Positions 1 through 5,223 of a stretch of DNA of 5,223 bases are shown one piece after another. The translations under genes and the position numbers were made by a program. The notes under the pieces were generated by a model. That model searched no databases, had not been told where the DNA came from, and saw nothing but the letters and a program-made list of their open reading frames with translations. The stretch's first letter is position 1, and each line of letters starts with the position of its first letter. This DNA comes from Alphaproteobacteria bacterium (GTDB taxonomy: Bacteria; Pseudomonadota; Alphaproteobacteria; Micavibrionales; Micavibrionaceae), in assembly GCA_021776015.1 (NCBI GenBank), contig JAJFGT010000014.1, forward strand, positions 1 through 5,223, given 5' to 3'.

Positions 1-206
1 TTTCCTTGGTTTAAAAGAAATCCAAGTTCTTTTTGTATTTTTTGAGCTTCTGGAGAAATATTTTTACTACTCCCCATACAGATTTCGAGAGTAAAGGCTT
101 TCCCTTCTGAAAAACTCGGCATTACGCCCAAGGGTAGTAAAGCCTTAAAGATAAACAGCAATACAAATAAATTTGTTAAGCTGTTATATTTTATAAATTT
201 CCTCAT
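1..206 (-). CDS. Partial small exported/membrane protein, DUF2946-like (5' end only)
   Basis: This leftward reading frame enters from the window edge; only the first 68 codons plus two bases are present, so its full length is unknown. The protein begins with a basic stretch (MRKFIKYN), followed by a hydrophobic segment at about residues 11-30 that ends in LLPLGVMP, and then a stretch with EICMG at residues 41-45. A hydrophobic helix running into a 'LvPxGfMP' turn and then a strand with a lone cysteine resembles the DUF2946 family of small proteins, from memory and without a search. That family has no settled function, although members are often linked to metal or copper handling. The chosen ATG (206-204) has a TTG directly before it (209-207) that could also serve, and no strong ribosome binding site is visible. 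An in-frame stop lies upstream at 233-231. The gene diverges from the propeller-like gene at 380. Coding status is fairly likely; the family call is tentative. Confidence 0.55.
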   Translation of the reverse strand, partial: MRKFIKYNSLTNLFVLLFIFKALLPLGVMPSFSEGKAFTLEICMGSSKNISPEAQKIQKELGFLLNQG

Positions 207-248
207 CAAAATATGAGTAGCAATGTTAAATTAAGCCGTAAAGAAAAG

Positions 249-277
249 AATTTAATTTATGCTCAAAATAGTTTCAA
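249..277 (-). promoter_or_regulatory. Predicted sigma70-type promoter for the leftward DUF2946-like gene
   Basis: On the minus strand a -35 box TTGAAA (277-272, five of six consensus bases) is followed by a 17-base spacer and a -10 box TAAATT (254-249, four of six). Transcription would start near 242, giving a leader of roughly 36 bases before the ATG at 206. It was found by eye in AT-rich sequence, where chance matches are common. Confidence 0.38.
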
Positions 278-379
278 ATCCATTTGGTTTCAGGCTGTGA
301 TACCAGCAATGACATGGCAATCTAAAACGAATAACTTTATGAGGATGACGAGCAGTAAATAATATGTAAGTATTCTGAC

Positions 380-1450
380 ATGAAGTTTCTGGCATTTATA
401 GTACTGCTGCTTGCAGGTTTATTCACTTATAAGCTTTATTTTTCAAAAAATGAGGCTCATGAAGGTTATAAATTAGAATGGACTGTCTCAAAAGAAAGTC
501 CAGCATTATTTTCGGGTTGGTCATGGACTACACGGCCTCTTTTTGACACGGAAGGCAATATTTATTTTTGTGCAGGATATGCATGGGACAATGATATTTC
601 AATATTTAAGATCAATCCAGCAGGAAAAAAAATCTGGGAATTGGAAACAAATACTGCATGTAACCACATAGAGATTTTCGGAGATAAGCTTTTTGTATGG
701 TTTCAGGATAAAAACAGTGTTGAAGTCATTCGATTGTCAGATAAAGAAGTTTTAAAAAGTTTTAGCGGTTTCAAAAGGCTTGCCAAAACAGACCAATGGA
801 TTTACTCAATTTCATCTAAAGGTATTACAAGAATTGATCCCCAAACTCTTGCAGTTAAAGTGTTTGACTCAAATCCAAAATCATTTGTAGCCCGCAAAGA
901 TAATCTCCTTTTTGTTATCGAAAACCAGATTTTTTCTATTTCAGATAAATCGGAGAAGGTAAATCAAGAGATAGTTTTAGACAGAGTTTACAACAATTAC
1001 CGTCTATTTCTAACCGATAATTTTATATGTGTTCCCTTTGAGGCTGGATCACCCGATACAACAGGAAGCACAATTTGTTATGACTTAAGGGTAAGGGGTA
1101 AAGAAAAAATTGAAATAGAAGGTTACAATCATCCTCTCGACTCAAATATTGTCCAGAGTGACAAAATCCTGCTTAAGAATATTGTCCGCGATTATCCTAA
1201 ATCTGGTTTCAGTGAATATGATCTTGCAAACGAAGATTATACCCATTTGGGTGGGTATAAAGACATGGCTTACGACCAAAAAAACCTATACCACTATGAC
1301 AGTAGAGATCTTCGAAAATTTGTAAATAATAGCTTTCCTAAAATATTCTCTGCAAGTGGATATATAAGATACGTTCGTCAAAATAAAGAAATATTGTATG
1401 TTACCACTGACATGGGACAACTTCATGCAATCTCGAAACTAGAAAACTAA
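380..1450 (+). CDS. Membrane-anchored propeller-like protein of unknown function (PQQ-like repeats)
   Basis: I do not recognise this 356-residue protein as a named gene. Residues 2-17 are strongly hydrophobic after a short basic start and are followed by KLYFSKN, with no obvious signal peptidase site, so an N-terminal anchor with a periplasmic body is the likeliest arrangement. The body is built from repeated short beta-strand units. IFKINPAGKKIWELET (75-90) is a good PQQ/BamB-like blade motif ('I..ID..G..lWe'), ITRIDPQTLAVKVF (149-162) is a weaker copy, and GQLHAIS (346-352) near the C-terminus looks like a closing strand. Four cysteines (64, 94, 217, 233) could form disulfides in the periplasm. 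BamB is a lipoprotein of similar size, but there is no lipobox here and the repeats are degenerate, so I do not call it BamB. The binding-protein gene follows about 54 bases downstream on the same strand, suggesting co-transcription. The ATG at 380 lacks a strong ribosome binding site, and I saw no convincing promoter in 207-379. Confidence 0.75.
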   Translation: MKFLAFIVLLLAGLFTYKLYFSKNEAHEGYKLEWTVSKESPALFSGWSWTTRPLFDTEGNIYFCAGYAWDNDISIFKINPAGKKIWELETNTACNHIEIFGDKLFVWFQDKNSVEVIRLSDKEVLKSFSGFKRLAKTDQWIYSISSKGITRIDPQTLAVKVFDSNPKSFVARKDNLLFVIENQIFSISDKSEKVNQEIVLDRVYNNYRLFLTDNFICVPFEAGSPDTTGSTICYDLRVRGKEKIEIEGYNHPLDSNIVQSDKILLKNIVRDYPKSGFSEYDLANEDYTHLGGYKDMAYDQKNLYHYDSRDLRKFVNNSFPKIFSASGYIRYVRQNKEILYVTTDMGQLHAISKLEN

Positions 1451-1482
1451 ATTTTCTTAAATTATATATTGTATAGTTTATT

Positions 1483-1504
1483 AGGAAATATTATGAGGTA
1501 TCAA
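1483..1504 (+). promoter_or_regulatory. Two alternative ribosome binding sites for the solute-binding protein
   Basis: AGGA at 1483-1486 lies 6 bases before an ATG at 1493. GAGG at 1495-1498 lies 6 bases before a second in-frame ATG at 1505. Both are well spaced. The second start gives a textbook signal peptide (MRK followed by a hydrophobic core), while the first adds only MRYQ, so I use 1505. An in-frame TTG at 1469 has no useful ribosome binding site. Confidence 0.55.
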
Positions 1505-2332
1505 ATGAGAAAACTATTTATAGCATTATTTATTATATTCCTTTCTTCTTCAGCATTTGCTGGGGATGCTTATGATCAAGTCATGAAGACAGGTAAGATA
1601 AAGTGTGGGTATGGTATTTGGGATCCTTTTATAAATTATGATTTTGAGAAAGAGGCACCTAAAGGACTGCTTGTAGATCTAATGGAAAATATTGCATCCA
1701 AGATTAATTTGGAACTAGAATGGCCAGAGGAAACAGGATGGGCTAACATGCCTACAGCATTGAATAACGGAAGAATAGATGTTGCTTGTTCTTCATTGTG
1801 GAATGATCCTATAAGAGGTCGGTCAATTGCATTTACAGACCCTATTTTTTATATGGCGGTTCATGCTTATGTCAGAGAAGATAGTTCTTTTGATTTTAAA
1901 ACAATAGAAGATATGAATAAAGCCAACATCCGCATTAGTGTTCAAGAGGGTGATTTTTCATTTTCTGTTGCAGAAAGGCTTTTTCCAAATGCTCAAAAAA
2001 TAGCCTTGTCTCCAATAAATTCCTCTACAGAGCTTCTTGTCCAAGTAGCCTTAGGGAAAGCAGATGTTGTTACTTTTGATCAGGCTGGCGTAACTGCATT
2101 TAATCAAAAGAATGAACAAAAATTAAAACGAGTTAATCTAGCTGTTCCTGTGACTGTTTTTGGAAATTCATATGCTGTATCTATTCACGAATCTGCATTA
2201 AAAGAGGTTCTTAATACAGCGGTTAGGAACCTTATTCAAACTGGCGAAATTGAAGATTTAACCGCTGAGTTTCGTAAAGAATATCCTGACCAAATAATAT
2301 TGCCCGCAAAACCATATCAAGCGTTACGTTAA
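1505..2332 (+). CDS. Periplasmic solute-binding protein, ABC transporter family 3 (amino-acid-type)
   Basis: The 275-residue precursor has a clear Sec signal peptide: MRK, a hydrophobic core, and SSSAFA with cleavage after residue 19, leaving mature GDAYDQ. The rest follows the family-3 binding-protein fold (SBP_bac_3). It has a first strand KIKCGYGIWDPF (31-42), the 'G-L-x-V-D-L' helix start (54-59), GRIDVACSSLW (89-99), an arginine-containing segment before the FTDPIFY hallmark (110-116), and KADVVTFDQAG (186-195) in the second lobe. In characterised amino-acid binders an arginine just before the 'FsdPy' motif and an aspartate in the second lobe hold the ligand's carboxylate and amine. Arg104 or Arg106 and Asp192 are the candidates here. 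The ligand cannot be named. Cys34 and Cys95 lie on strands expected to be close and may form a disulfide. No permease or ATPase gene is nearby, so it is an orphan subunit or a sensor-type binder. It probably shares a transcript with the upstream propeller-like gene and converges on hemF. Confidence 0.88.
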   Translation: MRKLFIALFIIFLSSSAFAGDAYDQVMKTGKIKCGYGIWDPFINYDFEKEAPKGLLVDLMENIASKINLELEWPEETGWANMPTALNNGRIDVACSSLWNDPIRGRSIAFTDPIFYMAVHAYVREDSSFDFKTIEDMNKANIRISVQEGDFSFSVAERLFPNAQKIALSPINSSTELLVQVALGKADVVTFDQAGVTAFNQKNEQKLKRVNLAVPVTVFGNSYAVSIHESALKEVLNTAVRNLIQTGEIEDLTAEFRKEYPDQIILPAKPYQALR

Positions 2333-2348
2333 TATTAGCGACGTTTAG

Positions 2349-2375
2349 AAAAAAACCTTAAACCCATTTGGCTTC
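2349..2375 (-). terminator. Possible weak intrinsic terminator at the hemF 3' end
   Basis: On the minus strand GAAGCC (2375-2370), inside the last hemF codons, can pair with GGTTTT directly after the stop, with two G-U pairs and a 12-base loop. The pairing runs into a seven-T tract (2355-2349). The T tract is plain, but the stem is weak, so this is only a candidate for ending the trmL-hemF transcript. Confidence 0.22.
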
Positions 2376-3209
2376 AGGGGGCATAGACATTAAAATAGCT
2401 TCTGTATTCCCTCCTGTTTTGAGACCAAATTGTGTGCCTCTATCATAAAGGAGATTAAACTCAACATAGCGTCCTCGTTTAATGCGTTGAACGTCTTTTT
2501 CACTTTCTGACCAATCATGATCCATACGGCGCCTTACTAGGGCAGGGAAGATTTTATTGAAGCTTGTTCCAACATCTTGGGTGAAGGCAAAATTCTTGTC
2601 CCAGTCTGTCTTTAAATTATCATAAAAAATGCCCCCGATTCCACGGGCTTCATTTCGGTGAGGTAAGAAGAAATAACGGTCACACCATTCTTTGAATTTG
2701 AGGTAGTAATTAGGATCGTGGCGATCGCAGCATTCTTTAAAGCTCGCATGGAAATCAGCTGTATCTTCTTCGAATTCAAAAGTAGGGGTCAAATCCGCGC
2801 CTCCACCAAACCAGCATTCAGATGTCACAATCATACGTGTATTCATATGGATGGCAGGTACAAAAGGATTCTTCATGTGAGCGACAAGAGAGACACCACT
2901 TGCCCAAAAATTTCCATTGCTCTCTTGAGCTCCAGGAATTTTAGATCGAAATTCTTCGCTGAATGTGCCGTGAACAGTTGAAATGTTTACACCAACTTTT
3001 TCAAAGATCTCCCCATGCATCAGAGACATTTCACCTCCGCCTTTGAGGATGCTTCCAGACTCATTAGGCGTGTCGTCTTCTCCTCTGTTCCATGGGGTCC
3101 GTTCAAAACAGGCTCCAGATGGTTCAATGCTTTCAAACTCTGTACAAATTTGATTCCGAATCTCTGTAAACCATGTGGTGGCTTTTTGTTTTTTAGTTTC
3201 TATATCCAT
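2358..3209 (-). CDS. hemF: Oxygen-dependent coproporphyrinogen III oxidase HemF
   Basis: This enzyme uses O2 to decarboxylate two propionates of coproporphyrinogen III, giving protoporphyrinogen IX in heme synthesis, and acts in the cytoplasm as a homodimer. The 283-residue protein is full length for the family (about 280-300). Family blocks are intact: NRGED (41-45), [12 protein letters not shown] (55-66), [13 protein letters not shown] (103-115), HMNTR (121-125), [12 protein letters not shown] (131-142), [13 protein letters not shown] (187-199), [13 protein letters not shown] (247-259) and the C-terminal [16 protein letters not shown] (263-278). Ser107, His111, His121, His154 and His184 match, by motif and mostly by spacing, the substrate- and metal-binding residues annotated in E. 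coli HemF. The segment between His121 and His154 is about six residues shorter than I recall for E. coli. The ATG lies 2 bases after the trmL stop, with GGA (3220-3218) inside the trmL end as ribosome binding site. Co-transcription and probable translational coupling with trmL follow. The gene implies aerobic heme synthesis. Confidence 0.97.
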   Translation of the reverse strand: MDIETKKQKATTWFTEIRNQICTEFESIEPSGACFERTPWNRGEDDTPNESGSILKGGGEMSLMHGEIFEKVGVNISTVHGTFSEEFRSKIPGAQESNGNFWASGVSLVAHMKNPFVPAIHMNTRMIVTSECWFGGGADLTPTFEFEEDTADFHASFKECCDRHDPNYYLKFKEWCDRYFFLPHRNEARGIGGIFYDNLKTDWDKNFAFTQDVGTSFNKIFPALVRRRMDHDWSESEKDVQRIKRGRYVEFNLLYDRGTQFGLKTGGNTEAILMSMPPEAKWV

Positions 3210-3211
3210 GG

Positions 3212-3664
3212 CTATTTTCCAATCTGTCTTAAGGCTTCGCCCAGTACCATTGCTGCGGCGTTAATAACGTTGAGGGAGCGCATTTCATGATACATGGGAA
3301 TTAAAATACGTTTGTCTACACTCACATGTACATCGTCTGGGACACCAGCACTTTCTCGTCCCAAAAGGAGAATGTCACCATCTTGATAGTCAATATCAGT
3401 ATAGGGTATGGAGGCTTTTGTTGTTAAAAGGATCAGGCGTTTCCCATCTTTTTCTTTCAGATAACGTTCCCAGCTTAGATGTTTTTTAAGAGCGACGTGC
3501 TCACGATAATCCATCCCAGATCGTTTAAATTCATTGTCCTTCCATGCAAATCCACAGGGTTCAATGATATCCATATTGATATCTAAGCAGGCACAAAGGC
3601 GCATGGCAGCCCCCACATTTTGTGGGATATCGGGTTGGTAGAAGGCAAGGTGGAGGTTTGACAT
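3212..3664 (-). CDS. trmL: tRNA (cytidine(34)-2'-O)-methyltransferase TrmL (SPOUT family)
   Basis: TrmL transfers a methyl group from S-adenosylmethionine to the 2'-OH of the wobble base (C34 or cmnm5U34) of certain leucine tRNAs. The 150-residue protein is a minimal SPOUT (trefoil-knot) methyltransferase with no extra domains, the usual length for TrmL/YibK. Recognisable blocks are [17 protein letters not shown] (9-25), [11 protein letters not shown] (47-57), the knot motif [11 protein letters not shown] (99-109) and the C-terminal IPM followed by [19 protein letters not shown] (122-124 and 129-147), which forms the SAM pocket and dimer face. I start at the ATG at 3664. A TTG two codons upstream (3670) is possible but too close to the only purine-rich stretch (AAAGA) to be well placed. 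The gene leads a trmL-hemF unit and diverges from petA across 134 bases. Some annotation pipelines call this family SpoU or YibK. Confidence 0.95.
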   Translation of the reverse strand: MSNLHLAFYQPDIPQNVGAAMRLCACLDINMDIIEPCGFAWKDNEFKRSGMDYREHVALKKHLSWERYLKEKDGKRLILLTTKASIPYTDIDYQDGDILLLGRESAGVPDDVHVSVDKRILIPMYHEMRSLNVINAAAMVLGEALRQIGK

Positions 3665-3707
3665 GTTCAAATCTTTTTGAAGGCGTATAAAATCGCTTAT
3701 TTATCAG

Positions 3708-3736
3708 TTGCTAACTTGAAAGGAATAACGAATAAT
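3708..3736 (+). promoter_or_regulatory. Predicted sigma70-type promoter for the petA-petB operon
   Basis: TTGCTA (3708-3713, four of six consensus bases), a 17-base spacer and AATAAT (3731-3736, five of six) form a plausible promoter. Transcription would start near 3743, leaving a leader of about 56 bases before the petA ATG. No equally good promoter for trmL was seen on the other strand. No clear operator or inverted repeat was recognised in this divergent region. Confidence 0.42.
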
Positions 3737-3798
3737 GATATTCCACTTAAAGCGCAAGAATTAAACGTGAAAACACAGACTTTGAGAATTCTATTATT

Positions 3799-4386
3799 AT
3801 GAGTATATCATCAGACACCCCAAAATCTAATCCAACAGCCTTAAATGAAGAAGCTTCCGTTGAAGATGCTACAAAACGAGATCTTCTTTATTTAACAGCA
3901 GCTTCCATGGGAGTCATGGCGGCAGGAAGTATTGCATGGCCTCTTATTGATCAAATGAATCCTGCTGCTGATACTTTGGCACTTTCTACAGTTGAAGTGG
4001 ATTTGTCTCCTATTGAGGAGGGGCAGTCTATTACCGTCGTATGGCGTGGAATGCCTGTCTTTATCCGAAGACGTACACAGGCTGAAATTGCAGAAGCACG
4101 AGCTGTCGATGTGTCTACTCTTCGAGATAAGCAAACAGATGAGGATCGTGTAAAAAAACCTGAGTGGCTTATAATGACAGGGCTTTGTACTCATCTAGGA
4201 TGTATCCCTTTGGGACAAAAACAAGGTGATCAAAAAGGGGAGTATGGAGGATGGTTCTGTCCTTGTCATGGTTCCCATTATGATATATCAGGGCGTATTC
4301 GAAGAGGGCCTGCCCCTAAGAATCTCGTTGTGCCGCCGCACGAGTACTTGAATGATACAACACTAAAAATTGGACATGAAGCATGA
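3799..4386 (+). CDS. petA: Ubiquinol-cytochrome c reductase Rieske iron-sulfur subunit
   Basis: This is the Rieske subunit of the bc1 complex. It takes an electron from quinol at the Qo site and passes it to cytochrome c1 on the periplasmic side. The 195-residue protein has a polar N-terminal tail, then a Tat-like anchor: [12 protein letters not shown] (25-36) leading into a hydrophobic helix to about residue 50. The soluble head carries both cluster boxes, CTHLGC (130-135) and CPCHGSHYD (154-162). By family rules Cys130, His132, Cys154 and His157 bind the 2Fe-2S cluster, while Cys135 and Cys156 form the disulfide. [11 protein letters not shown] (170-180) is the conserved proline-rich loop. 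Length and the segment between residues 90 and 120 fit alphaproteobacterial members. The Tat motif reads KR rather than the usual RR. The start is supported by the tail length, although the ribosome binding site is weak (GAGAA at 3784-3788). The TGA stop overlaps the petB start. Confidence 0.97.
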   Translation: MSISSDTPKSNPTALNEEASVEDATKRDLLYLTAASMGVMAAGSIAWPLIDQMNPAADTLALSTVEVDLSPIEEGQSITVVWRGMPVFIRRRTQAEIAEARAVDVSTLRDKQTDEDRVKKPEWLIMTGLCTHLGCIPLGQKQGDQKGEYGGWFCPCHGSHYDISGRIRRGPAPKNLVVPPHEYLNDTTLKIGHEA

Positions 4387-5223
4387 CAAGTGGACAAAGA
4401 GAAGAGTTTAAAAATCCAGTAGTGGAATGGTTTGATTCCCGTCTTCCTGTATTTACAATGATGCAAAAGGAATATGGAACATTTCCAACACCAAAAAACT
4501 TCAACTATCTTTGGAATTTTGGTGCCATAGCCATGTTCATGCTTGTGATTATGATTATCACAGGAATTGTTTTGGCCATGCACTATACAGCCCATAGTCT
4601 TCATGCCTTCGATAGTGTTGAGCGGATTATGAGGGATGTCGAGTATGGATGGCTTATTCGCTATGTTCATGCCAACGGTGCCTCATTTTTCTTTATTGCC
4701 GTATATATTCATATCTTTAGAGGTCTTTACTATGGGTCGTATAAGCAACCCCGTGAATTGCTTTGGATATTCGGTGTCCTTATTTTCCTCCTGATGATGG
4801 CAACAGCCTTTATGGGGTATGTGCTCCCTTGGGGACAAATGAGCTATTGGGGTGCTCAGGTTATTACAAGCTTTTTCTCGGCTATTCCTTTCGTGGGAGA
4901 TGATATTGTTCTCTGGTTACGTGGAGGTTTCTCCATTGATAATCCGACGCTAAATCGTTTCTTCTCTTTGCATTATTTATTGCCCTTTATCATTGTTGGT
5001 GTTGTTTTCCTTCATATATGGGCTCTTCACGTGACGGGATCAAATAACCCAGAAGGGATTGAACCTGTTACAAAAAAAGATACGCTTCCCTTTCATCCTT
5101 ACTACACAATGAAGGATACCTTCGGACTTTTGGTTTTCGTTGCCATTTATGCTATTTTCGTCTTTTTCTTTCCCAATAGCTTAGGGCATCCGGATAATTA
5201 TATTCCAGCAGATCCATTGGTAA
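4383..5223 (+). CDS. petB: Ubiquinol-cytochrome c reductase cytochrome b subunit (3' truncated by window)
   Basis: Cytochrome b is the membrane core of the bc1 complex, carrying hemes bL and bH and both quinone sites. The window holds 280 codons plus one base, roughly two thirds of the usual length of about 400. Visible landmarks are the N-terminal [14 protein letters not shown] (34-47), a first transmembrane helix at about 47-66, and heme ligands His96 (RYVHANGAS) and His110 ([13 protein letters not shown]). The Qo-site helix has [18 protein letters not shown] (145-162), and the second ligand pair is His197 (FSLHYLLPF) and His211 ([15 protein letters not shown]). Both ligand pairs are 14 residues apart, as in bc1 rather than b6f proteins. 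The later PEWY quinol motif is not yet reached; the sequence stops after [11 protein letters not shown]. The ATG shares an ATGA with the petA stop, so translation is probably coupled. Cytochrome c1 (petC) is expected next. Confidence 0.97.
   Translation, partial: MTSGQREEFKNPVVEWFDSRLPVFTMMQKEYGTFPTPKNFNYLWNFGAIAMFMLVIMIITGIVLAMHYTAHSLHAFDSVERIMRDVEYGWLIRYVHANGASFFFIAVYIHIFRGLYYGSYKQPRELLWIFGVLIFLLMMATAFMGYVLPWGQMSYWGAQVITSFFSAIPFVGDDIVLWLRGGFSIDNPTLNRFFSLHYLLPFIIVGVVFLHIWALHVTGSNNPEGIEPVTKKDTLPFHPYYTMKDTFGLLVFVAIYAIFVFFFPNSLGHPDNYIPADPLV

Noticed and set aside
339..362. Seven-codon frame ATG...TAA upstream of the propeller-like gene
   Set aside because: It is too short to judge and has no ribosome binding site; a leader peptide cannot be supported.
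1469..1504. TTG start at 1469 for the solute-binding protein
   Set aside because: It would put MYSLLGNIMRYQ before a standard signal peptide and has no ribosome binding site. The ATG codons at 1493 and 1505 do.
2327..2340. Near-palindrome CGTTAATATTAGCG between the binding-protein gene and hemF
   Set aside because: It has no loop, is AT-rich and has no following T tract on the plus strand, so it is not a credible terminator or operator.
2718..2981. Open frame of 87 codons on the plus strand
   Set aside because: It lies entirely antisense to hemF, whose protein is unmistakable. The translation has no recognisable domain.
3015..3290. Open frame of 91 codons on the plus strand
   Set aside because: It is antisense to the hemF start and the trmL end, with no domain; a shadow of the real genes.
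3665..3670. TTG start at 3670 for TrmL
   Set aside because: It adds only two residues, and the one purine-rich stretch is too close. The family normally begins just before the first strand, fitting the ATG at 3664.
3892..4194. Open frame of 100 codons on the minus strand
   Set aside because: It is antisense to petA, low in complexity and cysteine/serine-rich, as expected of a shadow frame.
4278..4670. Two overlapping minus-strand frames (4278-4670 and 4316-4504)
   Set aside because: They are antisense to the petA end and petB start, both secure core genes.
1..5223. tRNA/rRNA genes, CRISPR arrays, insertion sequences and riboswitches
   Set aside because: No cloverleaf-like sequence, regular repeat array, transposase frame, terminal inverted repeats or recognisable riboswitch core was seen on either strand.

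Overview
The window looks like a piece of an AT-rich alphaproteobacterial chromosome. The strongest evidence is the right half. A Rieske gene and a cytochrome b gene overlap as petA-petB of the bc1 complex, and a tRNA wobble methyltransferase (trmL) and the oxygen-dependent coproporphyrinogen oxidase (hemF) diverge from them. From memory, this trmL/hemF versus petABC neighbourhood recurs in Alphaproteobacteria. The low GC points to an AT-rich branch (Rickettsiales/Holosporales-like or an AT-rich free-living lineage), but I cannot name a genus. Oxygen-dependent HemF together with a bc1 complex implies aerobic respiration.

Layout from left to right. Positions 1-206 hold the first 68 codons of a leftward gene for a small exported or membrane-anchored protein, probably DUF2946-like, cut by the window edge and preceded by a plausible sigma70 promoter. 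Positions 207-379 are a divergent intergenic region. Positions 380-1450 encode an unrecognised, membrane-anchored, propeller-like protein. After a short gap, about 1505-2332 encodes a periplasmic family-3 solute-binding protein with a clear signal peptide and no transporter partner in view. These two rightward genes end convergently against hemF (2358-3209, leftward), which lies 2 bp behind trmL (3212-3664, leftward). The 134-bp divergent region 3665-3798 carries a reasonable promoter for petA (3799-4386). petA overlaps petB (4383 to the window end, truncated) by an ATGA. No gene-free stretch exceeds 300 bases.

How the genes work together. PetA and PetB are two of the three catalytic bc1 subunits, moving electrons from quinol to cytochrome c; cytochrome c1 (petC) should follow just outside the window. 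HemF supplies protoporphyrin precursors for the b and c hemes, so its position beside the bc1 genes makes metabolic sense. TrmL modifies the tRNA wobble base and seems a conserved passenger of the locus. The left half is accessory in character: a propeller-like envelope protein and an orphan binding protein, looking more AT-rich than the right half. I see no RNA genes, mobile elements, CRISPR arrays or long repeats. I found no convincing new multi-gene system; the least explained part is the propeller/binding-protein pair.
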